A DNA stretch of 35,837 nt from Candidatus Pacearchaeota archaeon (GCA_018304325.1 JAGVWM010000001.1:1-35837); one strand, 5' to 3'. Shown: positions 13,290 through 20,443, counted from the first letter of the stretch. Program-made: numbers and translations. The notes: generated by a model from the letters alone, not told the origin.

Positions 13290-14102
13290 ATGAAAAAAAG
13301 AGTTTTGTTTGGAATACTAGGATCGTTAACCGTTTTCTTGATTATTCTTTTAACAAAATTAATTAGTGCCCAACCATTTGGATTTCCAAGTTCATTTGAT
13401 TATATGGTAGAGGGTGTGTGGCAAAATATCCAAATAATTCTCATGTTTATCCTTGGTGGAAATGATATATATTCTGGAGAATTATTATTTATCAAATTTT
13501 TAATATTCCTACTAACACTTGTTATACTAATTACTGCATTAAAAAGAGTTCCAACAATTGGAGAAAATGAAAGAGTTAATAGAGTAATTGCTTTGATAAT
13601 TGCTCTACTTGCATCAAGATATCTAACAACAGATGCTTTAGTAAATCTAGTTTGGCTTCCTTATGGAACATTAGGTGTTTTACTTACTTCACTTTTACCA
13701 TTAATCATATTTTTCTTTTTAATAGAAAGCTTTGGGGCTGATTTCTTAAGAAAAGTAGGATGGGTAGCATTTACATTCATATATTTTGGACTTGCATACT
13801 CTAGATGGTCTGATTTTGCTATAGGTGGTGAATGGTGGCAAAATCTTGCAATGATGTACGTTGGAATAGCAGTAGTTTCAATAATAATATTAATATTTGA
13901 AAGAAAAATACACAGGGCACTAATAGTGTCAGCAATAAAAAAAGGAGATGACACTCAAAGAATTTTATTAAAAAGTGATTTACAAAAAGAATTAACTGCA
14001 ATAGATAGAGCTTTAGCAAATCCTGGACTAAGCTCGCCAGATGCAAATAAATTAAGGGAAGAAAAAGGTAGAATTCAAAAAGCAATATCTAGATTAGATT
14101 AA
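13290..14102 (+). CDS. Exported multi-spanning membrane protein, tandem paralogue 2
   Basis: 270 residues with the same plan as the preceding gene: a signal peptide ending in LISAQ (about 28), an exterior segment, the core 'KRVPTIGENERVNRVIALII' and 'RYLTTDALVNLVWLPYGTLG', then 'RKVGWVAFTFIYFGLAYSRW', and a charged coiled-coil tail. Aligned with paralogue 1, long stretches of the membrane core agree, while the exterior loop and tail differ. That pattern fits a shared membrane scaffold with diverged outside and inside partners. Leaderless by TATA spacing. Confidence 0.78.
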   Translation: MKKRVLFGILGSLTVFLIILLTKLISAQPFGFPSSFDYMVEGVWQNIQIILMFILGGNDIYSGELLFIKFLIFLLTLVILITALKRVPTIGENERVNRVIALIIALLASRYLTTDALVNLVWLPYGTLGVLLTSLLPLIIFFFLIESFGADFLRKVGWVAFTFIYFGLAYSRWSDFAIGGEWWQNLAMMYVGIAVVSIIILIFERKIHRALIVSAIKKGDDTQRILLKSDLQKELTAIDRALANPGLSSPDANKLREEKGRIQKAISRLD

Positions 14103-14121
14103 ATTTTTAGATTAAATTTAA

Positions 14122-14376
14122 TTAACCTCTTCTATAACCAACTACATTTTTTCCTTGATAAATTGGAACTTCAGGTGCTTGTTTACCTGAATTAGAAGAT
14201 CTCAAAAGAAATACTCCTACTGCAAGTACTACAGCTCCAATAACTATGATAATTATATAGTTAATTGAACCTAATAATGGTATTAAAGAAGCAAAATAAG
14301 TATTAGTGGGTTTAACTCCAGCTAATAAAATAACTATTCCAATAACTATCAAAATATAACTTGGTATTTTTTGCAT
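14122..14376 (-). CDS. 84-residue two-helix membrane protein
   Basis: Two hydrophobic helices (about 6-22 and 33-62), then a polar tail ending in 'YQGKNVVGYRRG'. The Shine-Dalgarno site AGAGGA stands 5 nt before the ATG, and a TATA box lies at 14418-14431, so the mRNA should have a leader of about 24 nt. A perfect 8-bp inverted repeat lies at the predicted transcription start. No family recognised. It converges with the 13290 gene and may belong functionally to the same membrane protein block. Confidence 0.65.
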   Translation of the reverse strand: MQKIPSYILIVIGIVILLAGVKPTNTYFASLIPLLGSINYIIIIVIGAVVLAVGVFLLRSSNSGKQAPEVPIYQGKNVVGYRRG

Positions 14377-14398
14377 TTCGTTCCTCTTTTCTTATATG

Positions 14399-14416
14399 AT
14401 TTCTTTACAAAGAAAT
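14399..14416. promoter_or_regulatory. Inverted repeat at the start of the 14376 transcript
   Basis: ATTTCTTT-AC-AAAGAAAT, two perfect 8-bp arms with a 2-nt centre. It lies just downstream of the TATA box at 14418-14431, a typical place for an archaeal repressor to bind. It could also be a chance result of AT-rich sequence. Confidence 0.4.
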
Positions 14417-14438
14417 TAAAATATATAAAGCTTATGTC

Positions 14439-14648
14439 TTAATCAAGCTTAACATTATTTTTTATTAGTTTCATTTTTTCTCTGCCTTCCGGAGTTTCAG
14501 CAAGTTTATTGTAAAATCTTCTGGCCATAATTATCTGACCGTCAATAAATGGTTTTAATTTAGCTTTCCACTCTTTGGGATTATCTCTAACATAATTTGC
14601 CCACCTTTCAATTTGCTCATGATGCTCTTTCCTAATAGAATATTTCAT
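14439..14648 (-). CDS. 69-residue partner of the nucleotidyltransferase
   Basis: A soluble, mostly helical protein: 'MKYSIRKEHHEQIERWANYV', a W-K-x-K-L-K-P-F-I-D-G motif and 'ARRFYNKLAETPEGREKMK'. It overlaps the end of the nucleotidyltransferase gene by 4 nt (ATGA), so it is translated by coupling. Nucleotidyltransferase genes with a short coupled partner are often toxin-antitoxin or abortive-infection modules, but I do not recognise this partner as HEPN or as an AbiEi-type regulator. Its role is inferred from position only. Confidence 0.6.
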   Translation of the reverse strand: MKYSIRKEHHEQIERWANYVRDNPKEWKAKLKPFIDGQIIMARRFYNKLAETPEGREKMKLIKNNVKLD

Positions 14649-15205
14649 TTTTTTCTGACTTTTTTTATCATTTTTTTTATTTCATTTATTTCGTTTTCAT
14701 TAATTTTACCTTTATAAACAATTCTAAGATGTCTTGCATCTTCAAGATCTTTATCAGACCTTAAATATTCTTCCTTAAATGCAATATTCATTTCAATTGA
14801 AGAAAAATAGACATCAAGCCCTGTAAGTGGCAGTTTTTTCCTAGTCTTCAGCTGGAAATCATCAATTTCATCTTTTGCAAATTTAATCTCCATTTCTGGC
14901 AAAAATTCCTCTTTATATGTATATCTAACACTAGTTTTATTAATTAAGTACTCATAAACAACATCAGAATCTTCTGACTGCATGCACTCAAAACCATTTT
15001 TTACTAGATCATTATGCAATTTAGCAAATTTATCTCTTGAAAGTCTCTCAATTATCATGTCTATATCTTCTGTACCCCTGCTCCTGCCATGAGCAATAGC
15101 TACAAATCCAGAAACAATAATATATTTACAATGTTTCTCTACAATTTTAACAAAATTAAGTGCAAACCTGTCCAAAATAGTTTTATTATCAATTCCACGT
15201 TCCAT
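14645..15205 (-). CDS. Nucleotidyltransferase-fold protein, AbiEii/DUF6036-like
   Basis: 186 residues. The motif 'IIVSGFVAIAHGRSRGTEDI' followed by D-M-I-I has the G-[GS]-x-A ... G-x-x-R-x-T-x-D-h-D pattern of polymerase-beta-type nucleotidyltransferases that often act as toxins or as transfer factors on tRNA. Both acidic residues (E-D-I-D) are kept. Later there are a K-L-P-L-T-G strand and a lysine-rich C-terminus. A TATA box near 15229 lies about 25 nt from the ATG. It is linked by a 4-nt overlap to the 69-residue gene. A toxin role is plausible but not proven by the sequence. Confidence 0.72.
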   Translation of the reverse strand: MERGIDNKTILDRFALNFVKIVEKHCKYIIVSGFVAIAHGRSRGTEDIDMIIERLSRDKFAKLHNDLVKNGFECMQSEDSDVVYEYLINKTSVRYTYKEEFLPEMEIKFAKDEIDDFQLKTRKKLPLTGLDVYFSSIEMNIAFKEEYLRSDKDLEDARHLRIVYKGKINENEINEIKKMIKKVRKK

Positions 15206-15265
15206 TTGAAGAATAAAATGTTATAATTATTTAATTCTTTACAACCACTTTTTAATAACACAAAA

Positions 15266-15276
15266 TATTAAAAACA
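15266..15276 (+). promoter_or_regulatory. TATA box of the HIT-like gene
   Basis: AATATTAAAAA-type box centred about 25 nt before the ATG at 15296. Confidence 0.5.
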
Positions 15277-15295
15277 ACATAATCTAAAAATTGTA

Positions 15296-15943
15296 ATGCT
15301 ATCAAAATCCCAAATTAAGGAAGTAAAAGCGCAGTTACTAAAACAAATAGAGTCCTGGCCAGAATCACAAAGAGAAAATGCTAAAGAACAGATTAATTCA
15401 TTAAATGATGAAGAATTAGTAGGGTTCTTACAAAAAAATAATCTTATAAAAACCTCGGAAAGTATGGGGGATTCAAAAGAATTTGAAACTCAGAGTCCTT
15501 TTCGTCTTATAGTAAGTGGCAAAATACCTTCATTTAAAGTGGGAGAAAACAAAGAAGCAATTGCAGTACTAGAAATAAACCCTATATCTAAAGCCCATAC
15601 AATAATTATACCAATAAGAGCATTAAAATCAGGAGATATGCCTAATGAAATACTTAATCTTGCAAATGAAATATCAGACAAGATAAAAAGTATTTTTAAT
15701 CCAAATACTGTAAGTATAGCTTCGACAGAAATTTTAGGAGAGAAAGTAATACAAATACTCCCAGTTTATACAAATGAAACTCTTAATTCAAGTAGAAGAA
15801 AAGCAGATGAAAAGGAGCTAAAGGAAATTCAGAACAAAATGAGCAATTATGTAGAAAAAATTGAAAAGCCCATTACAAAGGAAGAAATTAAAAAGGAAGT
15901 CAAATTAAAAAAATTGCCAAAGGCCCCAATCAGACGCCCATAG
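15296..15943 (+). CDS. HIT-fold protein without the histidine triad
   Basis: 215 residues. Residues 67-110 (SPFRLIVSGKIPSFKVGENK ... AVLEINPISKAHTIIIPIRA) follow the HIT domain closely: IPS-x-K-V, then x-L-x-I-N-P, then H-T-x-x-x-P. In active HIT hydrolases a Cys pair precedes this and an H-x-H-x-H triad follows near the domain end. Here the cysteines are absent, and the corresponding stretch 'GEKVIQILPVY' (148-158) has no histidine. It should therefore bind a nucleotide or partner but not cleave. N-terminal (1-60) and C-terminal (160-215) helical, lysine-rich extensions are added. Its 3' end overlaps that of the convergent prepilin peptidase by 39 nt. Confidence 0.7.
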   Translation: MLSKSQIKEVKAQLLKQIESWPESQRENAKEQINSLNDEELVGFLQKNNLIKTSESMGDSKEFETQSPFRLIVSGKIPSFKVGENKEAIAVLEINPISKAHTIIIPIRALKSGDMPNEILNLANEISDKIKSIFNPNTVSIASTEILGEKVIQILPVYTNETLNSSRRKADEKELKEIQNKMSNYVEKIEKPITKEEIKKEVKLKKLPKAPIRRP

Positions 15944-16768
15944 GTATTTTAATAATACCAGAACAATAAAAGCTATTAAAAATGCAGGTGAAAAAGGAAT
16001 ACCTTGCTTAATAAGCACATTTTTCTTATAATGTTTTTTAATTAATACAATCTCACTCTCACTTAAACCATCCCAACTAGGCAAAATAGTTTTGCCCTTA
16101 ATCTTAATTTCTTTAGCTAACCAATCCCCTACTGTAATTTCATTTGGAGAAGTATATTTCACAAGACAGGATTGCTCAACAGATTTAGTATAATAATAAA
16201 CAAATGGTAAAGCAAAAATAATTGCTCCAACTAAAAATAACATATTTTCTCCTGTAAAAAAACCAAAGATTAAGAATAAACCAAATATTAAAAAGTCTAA
16301 TAAAATATACAGCTTATTTTTGTTTATTCTTTTTTTGAAATCATTTGAAAAGCCAGTCATATTTCCAAAAGCAAGGCCAACACTGTAAAATGTGCTATAT
16401 ATAGCTCCAAAAGATAACAAACAAATTACAAATAAAATCCCAATTAATAAATTATCAAACCAAGAATTAGTAAATGGAATTACTGCCCCAATAGCCATCA
16501 TTAGCTTAGCATCTCCTCCTGCAAACAATCTTCCATAATAAAAAATATTAGCAATAACAAAAAAAACTCCAAATCCAATTAATCCCCATAATATATAATT
16601 ATAATCATTTGAAAAAATACTATAAAACAACCTAAATGCCAGTGCAAAAATCAATAAGCTAAAGTTAAGCCAATTAGGTATCTCTCTTTTTTTAAAATCT
16701 TTATACATAGCTATTAAAATCCAAACTAGAGTTAATACAATAAGAAAATCTGCAACCTCTAATTTCAT
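15905..16768 (-). CDS. Class III prepilin peptidase (A24 aspartic protease family)
   Basis: 287 residues from the ATG at 16768. Both catalytic aspartates are in their usual contexts: 'MYKDFKKREIPNWLN' (Asp24) and 'LFAGGDAKLMMAIG' (Asp86), set in a bundle of about seven helices. The C-terminal region (about 190-287) forms a polar domain and a final helix. Enzymes of this type (PibD, FlaK, EppA) cut the signal peptide of archaeal pilins ahead of the hydrophobic helix; the many pilin-like genes at 18068-24311 are the obvious substrates. A start at 16783 would add five residues, but a box at 16790-16798 fits 16768 better. Confidence 0.88.
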   Translation of the reverse strand: MKLEVADFLIVLTLVWILIAMYKDFKKREIPNWLNFSLLIFALAFRLFYSIFSNDYNYILWGLIGFGVFFVIANIFYYGRLFAGGDAKLMMAIGAVIPFTNSWFDNLLIGILFVICLLSFGAIYSTFYSVGLAFGNMTGFSNDFKKRINKNKLYILLDFLIFGLFLIFGFFTGENMLFLVGAIIFALPFVYYYTKSVEQSCLVKYTSPNEITVGDWLAKEIKIKGKTILPSWDGLSESEIVLIKKHYKKNVLIKQGIPFSPAFLIAFIVLVLLKYLWASDWGLWQFF

Positions 16769-16824
16769 AACAATAAAATGCATAAAAAGCTTTATTAATC
16801 TTTTTAACTAACTATTATGATAAA

Positions 16825-16920
16825 ATGATAGTTGCTGGATTCATAAAACCTAGAGAACATACTTGTTCTTTGGTACAGAGATTCATTGAATCTCTAGTAA
16901 ACCGCAGGAAGTTTTTATAA
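16825..16920 (+). CDS. 31-codon leader ORF coupled to the AI-2E family permease
   Basis: Reads MIVAGFIKPREHTCSLVQRF and ends in a basic NRRKFL. Its stop shares one base with the permease start (TAATG), a classic arrangement for translational coupling. A TATA-like TTTTTAA at 16801-16807 would put transcription near its ATG. Two stem-loops fall inside the frame. It may be a leader peptide that controls the permease, or just an accidental frame over a structured leader. No homologue recognised. Confidence 0.4.
   Translation: MIVAGFIKPREHTCSLVQRFIESLVNRRKFL
16850..16897 (+). promoter_or_regulatory. Structured leader with competing stem-loops before the permease gene
   Basis: Stem-loop 1: AGAACA-TACT-TGTTCT (16854-16869). 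Stem-loop 2: AGAGATTC-ATT-GAATCTCT (16877-16895, perfect 8-bp stem). A third pairing, CTAGAG (16850-16855) with CTCTAG (16892-16897), would break stem 2 and close a larger loop. Mutually exclusive pairings are a mark of regulatory leaders. No known riboswitch class recognised. Confidence 0.4.
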
Positions 16921-17903
16921 TGGAAAAAGATGATGTGAAGAAGTATTTATTTTGGGGAATACTTGCTGTTATAATACTTGTTTCATATTTTCTACTTAAA
17001 GATTTTATAACTGCAATACTATCTGCGTTTGTTTTAGCTTATTTAATAAAACCAATATATGACAGGCTAAGTAAAAAAATTCCAAAGAAACTTGCATCAT
17101 TTATTACAGTTCTTATCTCAATTATAATAATAGTGACTATTCTTGCAATAGTTATAACTTCTCTAACAGGTCAATTAGTTAAAGTAGCTAACGAAGACAC
17201 AACATCTCAAATAGTAAGTTATTTCTCACATACAAAGTATAGTAACATAATAACACAAAATATAAATTTAATAACTGAAAAATTAGGAGGTTATTTATTA
17301 AATTTAGTTTCATCAACAGCCTGGTACATACCTGGATTAGTTCTTAACATATTTATTGTATTTTTTACAACATTTTATCTTTTAATTGAATGGGAAAGCT
17401 TAAGAGAAAAAATAATAAAAATAATACCTTTTGAAAACAAAAAATTAATAGTAGAAAAAATTGAAAAAACTGCTAGGGAAATATTACTAGCTACACTAAT
17501 AGTTGCAGTTTTAGAGGCAATAATAGCAATGATAGGATTTTGGATATTAGGAATAAAATTGTACTTAATACTTGGATTAATAATTGGTATACTTGCACTA
17601 ATTCCTGCACTAGGACCAGCTCTTATATGGATACCTATGGCAATTATCTTCTTCATAGGTGGAAAATATATATTATTTACAGGAATAATTATCTTAGGAT
17701 TAATACTAAGTCTTGGGATTGATTATCTGTTAAGAATAAGAATACTAGGTAGGAAAACAAAAATGCATCCAGTAATACTGTTATTTGGTTTACTTGGAGG
17801 AATTAAACTTTTTGGAATAATGGGATTTGTAATTGGTCCTTTAATACTAAGCATACTAATAACAATAATAGAAAACATTCCAACTAAAACAACTAAAAAA
17901 TAA
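16920..17903 (+). CDS. AI-2E family permease (PerM/YtvI-like)
   Basis: 327 residues with the usual plan: two N-terminal helices (about 10-45), 'AYLIKPIYDRLSKKIPKKLA', a further helix, a loop region with periplasm-like character (about 85-130), and then four or five C-terminal helices with 'LIIGILALIPALGPALIWIP' and 'GRKTKMHPVILLFGLLGG', the family signatures. Members export small molecules or act in ion exchange; the archaeal substrate is not known, and the name should not be read as evidence of quorum sensing. Length is typical. It is coupled to the leader ORF by a TAATG junction. Confidence 0.9.
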   Translation: MEKDDVKKYLFWGILAVIILVSYFLLKDFITAILSAFVLAYLIKPIYDRLSKKIPKKLASFITVLISIIIIVTILAIVITSLTGQLVKVANEDTTSQIVSYFSHTKYSNIITQNINLITEKLGGYLLNLVSSTAWYIPGLVLNIFIVFFTTFYLLIEWESLREKIIKIIPFENKKLIVEKIEKTAREILLATLIVAVLEAIIAMIGFWILGIKLYLILGLIIGILALIPALGPALIWIPMAIIFFIGGKYILFTGIIILGLILSLGIDYLLRIRILGRKTKMHPVILLFGLLGGIKLFGIMGFVIGPLILSILITIIENIPTKTTKK

Positions 17904-17905
17904 TT

Positions 17906-18028
17906 TTACTTTTTAGTTTTTACTTTAGTCCTATTACTTCCGCCTTTTTTATAAGTATTATACCTTCCTTTAGCTCTTTTATCATTTTTACTCTTTCTCT
18001 TTCCTCCAAAGGCATAATCATCACCCAT
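17906..18028 (-). CDS. 40-residue highly basic protein
   Basis: MGDDYAFGGKRKSKNDKRAK and then GRYNTYKKGG...KTKK: about 14 lysines and arginines in 40 residues, many glycines and no hydrophobic core. It looks disordered and suited to binding RNA or DNA. A TATA box at 18050-18057 is 26 nt before the ATG, and the frame ends 2 nt after the convergent permease gene's stop. The promoter and sensible composition support it as a real gene. No family recognised. Confidence 0.6.
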   Translation of the reverse strand: MGDDYAFGGKRKSKNDKRAKGRYNTYKKGGSNRTKVKTKK

Positions 18029-18049
18029 AATAACAAGAAGAACTAAGCA

Positions 18050-18057
18050 TTTTTAAA
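18050..18057 (-). promoter_or_regulatory. TATA box of the 40-residue basic protein
   Basis: Minus-strand TTTAAAAA centred 26 nt before the ATG at 18028. It lies in the gap after the 18068 gene. Confidence 0.5.
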
Positions 18058-18067
18058 TTTTAAGATT

Positions 18068-18874
18068 TTATTCAAACTGGCCACTTATATCAAATTGAGT
18101 ATCTATTTTAGCATCAATTGTTTGTGGTGGACCTGAATTTGAACCTAAATCCTGTGTCCATGTTTTATCAGCTTGATTCCAATTCCAGTTAATACCATCA
18201 GATCCTGCCATTTTACCATTAGTAATATCAATAGTATAAGTAAATCCTAAAAGAGTAACTATTTTTGTTGTTGAACCATTACTATTTATGTCTTCAGCAG
18301 GAGCTGGATACCAGTCAGGATAAGTGGTTATCTTACACTCTTTATCAAATATAAATCCATTTACCCATAATCCTATAAATCCATTTACCCATAATCCATC
18401 TTTAAAGTTATTAGCTCTAGCTTTTTCAGTTGTACAAAATTTAGTCGCAAAAGCTAATTCATCTCCATCTTTAGCATTAGTAATTAAGTCAGTTGCACAG
18501 AAATTGTTTATTAATTTAACAGCAGCAGTTAAGTCAGCTGCACCAATAGCCCCATTTTGAAGCATAATTTCAACAGCAGGTCTATACTGACAGCTTATAA
18601 AATTATTACTTCCAAATAATAAAGAACCACCAATAGGATCAAATTTCTGACAAAAGCTTACTTTTGCCTCAAAGCTTCCTTCTTTATATGCAGGATTACA
18701 TCCAAAACTTAGCTTAGTATCTAAATCTTCTCTGTTAATTTCTGCTAAAACTTTTCCTCCAGAACTTGAAACATACAAAACTCCTCCAAGAATAATTAAT
18801 AAGAAAACTCCACCAATAACCCAATTTATTACCCACTCCCTTTCTTGTCCTCTTTTTCCTTTAATAATCACCAT
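18068..18874 (-). CDS. Pilin-like surface protein with a recent internal duplication
   Basis: 268 residues. The N-terminus 'GKRGQEREWVINWVIGGVFL' has a basic stretch, glycine at the predicted class III cleavage point and a hydrophobic helix. The large exterior domain is cysteine-rich (about seven Cys) and rich in Asn, Gly and Thr, ending in 'TQFDISGQFE'. Residues 'GLWVNGFI' occur twice in succession from an exact 24-bp DNA repeat (18351-18397). It is single, behind its own TATA box (18896-18905, 26 nt from the ATG), just after the five-gene pilin operon. It is the largest exterior domain of the group except 20850 and 23035, so a main subunit or tip protein is possible. Confidence 0.75.
   Translation of the reverse strand: MVIIKGKRGQEREWVINWVIGGVFLLIILGGVLYVSSSGGKVLAEINREDLDTKLSFGCNPAYKEGSFEAKVSFCQKFDPIGGSLLFGSNNFISCQYRPAVEIMLQNGAIGAADLTAAVKLINNFCATDLITNAKDGDELAFATKFCTTEKARANNFKDGLWVNGFIGLWVNGFIFDKECKITTYPDWYPAPAEDINSNGSTTKIVTLLGFTYTIDITNGKMAGSDGINWNWNQADKTWTQDLGSNSGPPQTIDAKIDTQFDISGQFE
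18351..18397 (-). repeat. Perfect 24-bp in-frame tandem duplication
   Basis: Units 18351-18374 and 18375-18397 agree at every one of the 23 positions compared. They add eight residues (GLWVNGFI) to the pilin-like protein. The lack of divergence points to a recent or still variable event. Confidence 0.93.
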
Positions 18875-18895
18875 TATATTATAAACATAAAACCT

Positions 18896-18905
18896 CTTTA
18901 TAAAG
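18896..18905 (-). promoter_or_regulatory. TATA box of the 18068-18874 pilin-like gene
   Basis: CTTTATAAAG, self-complementary, centred 26 nt before the ATG at 18874. Confidence 0.6.
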
Positions 18906-18935
18906 TTTTCTTCACTTTTTGAATTTATTAAAAAC

Positions 18936-19349
18936 CTATTCTCCTAAGGAATTTATTTCAGTAGTACTAGCAGTAAAAGCATTAGCACTTTCTATTTTTC
19001 CATTATTTTCGACAAGTTCAATATCTTCTTCTTTAAGATTTTCGATACTTCTCAAAACAATTGCAACATTTTCATCATTTTTTTCATACTTTAAAGCAAT
19101 TGAATTAATGTTATTAATTAAATCCTGTTTATCTTTAATACTAACGGCAGAATGGTCCAAAATATCTTGCAAATAAAAATTAATAATTCCTTCTCTAGAA
19201 TAAACAGAATCTAAAGCATAGGGGGAGTTAAAATTCTTCCCATAGTTATTCTCTTTAATCGAAATATAAAATAAACTTGTTGTAACTATAACTAAAGTTA
19301 GAAAAACTAATAAAAAATTTGCTAATGACTGTGATTTATTACTTCTCAT
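18936..19349 (-). CDS. Pilin-like protein, last gene of the five-gene operon
   Basis: 137 residues: MRSNKSQSLANF, then one hydrophobic helix (about 10-30), then a soluble alpha-rich domain (YSREGIINFYLQDILDHSAV ...). The class III site would be after S6; there is no Glu at +5. It overlaps the previous gene by 11 nt, so translation is coupled. Probably a minor pilin or pilus-assembly partner with an exterior domain. It is the least pilin-like of the group at the cleavage site. Confidence 0.65.
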   Translation of the reverse strand: MRSNKSQSLANFLLVFLTLVIVTTSLFYISIKENNYGKNFNSPYALDSVYSREGIINFYLQDILDHSAVSIKDKQDLINNINSIALKYEKNDENVAIVLRSIENLKEEDIELVENNGKIESANAFTASTTEINSLGE

Positions 19350-19956
19350 AGTATTTTACTCCTACAACATTTCCATTTTTAGATAAAATAAAAAACTCTG
19401 CCTTTAGATTTTCCCTATCAGCAGGAAAAAATATCTCGTTATCTTCCATAAGTTTTTGGGGATTTGAAATATAATTACCATAATCATAACTTGTCAAAAG
19501 TCTTTTTTTATCTGAATCTTTACCAGTATAAATGTAAACTTGGGCATTAGCAATATTTAATTTCTTGAAATAAGCATCATAAAATCCATTTAAAACATCT
19601 TTTTCCTGAATAAGTTTATCAATTTGCTCTTGAGTTATAGGATAATCTCCTAAAAGCTGATTTTCTCTACTAACTCTATCTAAATCAAATCCAGTCAAAA
19701 AATTAGGATCATCAGCCCAGTCTGAAAAAGATTTGTAATGAGTTTGATAAAAATTAATTAAACTAATTGTTTTTTCATAGTCTAAATTATTATTTATCTC
19801 GCTAATTTTTATATCTTCTTTATTAATTTGAAAATTTAATAAAAGAATTAACGCTCCAAATAGAAACATAATAAAAAATATAATTATAGTTACAGAAACC
19901 CAACCTAAAAAATCTCCGAACTGGGCCTTTTTATTTAATTTATTAAAATTAGGCAT
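19339..19956 (-). CDS. Pilin-like protein with a K-K-A-Q class III signal
   Basis: 205 residues. 'NKLNKKAQFGDFLGWVSVTI' has lysines followed by alanine at the cleavage point and Gln at +1, as in many archaeal pilins. After the helix (about 18-40) comes an exterior domain of about 165 residues with 'QVYIYTGKDSDKKRLLTSY', probably beta-rich. Its ATG directly follows the TAG of the upstream gene. Position +5 is Phe, +4 Asp. A minor pilin is the likely role. Confidence 0.7.
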   Translation of the reverse strand: MPNFNKLNKKAQFGDFLGWVSVTIIIFFIMFLFGALILLLNFQINKEDIKISEINNNLDYEKTISLINFYQTHYKSFSDWADDPNFLTGFDLDRVSRENQLLGDYPITQEQIDKLIQEKDVLNGFYDAYFKKLNIANAQVYIYTGKDSDKKRLLTSYDYGNYISNPQKLMEDNEIFFPADRENLKAEFFILSKNGNVVGVKYYEK

Positions 19957-20439
19957 CTAATTTTTTCCTCCTTTATAATTAGAGGCAGCTAAAACATTTA
20001 CAAGATATTTCTTATTATCTTTATATATTACATAAACACTTTTACTAGAACATTCAGGATATTTAACTGCAGTTATTTTAGATTTTATATCGCAGTTTTT
20101 TTCAAAGGCATTATTTCCAAAACTATGCCCAATTACACTTTCCCCTGTGAAAAAATCTGAAACACTTATTTTAATAAAAAATTTGCCATTATCAAAAACA
20201 CTCTGAGATAAGCTACACTCACTAAAAATATCAAAATTACTTTCTAATATTGTAGGATTTATTCCATCTGAACTAGAAATACACTTTACAACCTTGCTTG
20301 AAAGAGCATCTGCTTCCAAAGAGCGTATATCTAAATTTGAAGAATAAAATAAACTAACTCCTGCAACAATACCAAGACCAATTATTATTATAATTATAAA
20401 CCACCAAATAGAAAAAAGTTTCTCTCCTTTTTTATCCAT
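19957..20439 (-). CDS. Pilin-like protein with a K-K-G class III signal
   Basis: 160 residues from MDKKGEKLF. The helix (about 10-30, 'SIWWFIIIIIIGLGIVAGVS') is followed by an exterior domain with six cysteines near 'KVVKCISS', 'FSECSLSQ', 'EKNCDIKS' and 'KYPECSSK'. The frame is open upstream to a GTG at 20463 and an ATG at 20454, both overlapping the preceding gene. The ATG at 20439 lies 4 nt after that gene's stop and gives the signal length seen in its neighbours. Disulphide-stabilised exterior domain, probable minor pilin. Confidence 0.7.
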   Translation of the reverse strand: MDKKGEKLFSIWWFIIIIIIGLGIVAGVSLFYSSNLDIRSLEADALSSKVVKCISSSDGINPTILESNFDIFSECSLSQSVFDNGKFFIKISVSDFFTGESVIGHSFGNNAFEKNCDIKSKITAVKYPECSSKSVYVIYKDNKKYLVNVLAASNYKGGKN

Positions 20440-20443
20440 TTTT

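Noticed and set aside
16877-16895. Stem-loop as part of a tRNA or C/D box RNA
   Set aside because: No TTCGAAT-like T arm, and no paired C and D boxes were found.
17540-17722. Plus-strand 60-codon frame inside the permease gene
   Set aside because: Same-strand shadow in another frame of a clear family member, rich in Asn/Tyr/Ile as expected from AT-rich out-of-frame reading.
16920-17903. Quorum-sensing role for the AI-2E family permease
   Set aside because: The family name comes from one bacterial member; nothing in this window indicates autoinducer-2 metabolism.
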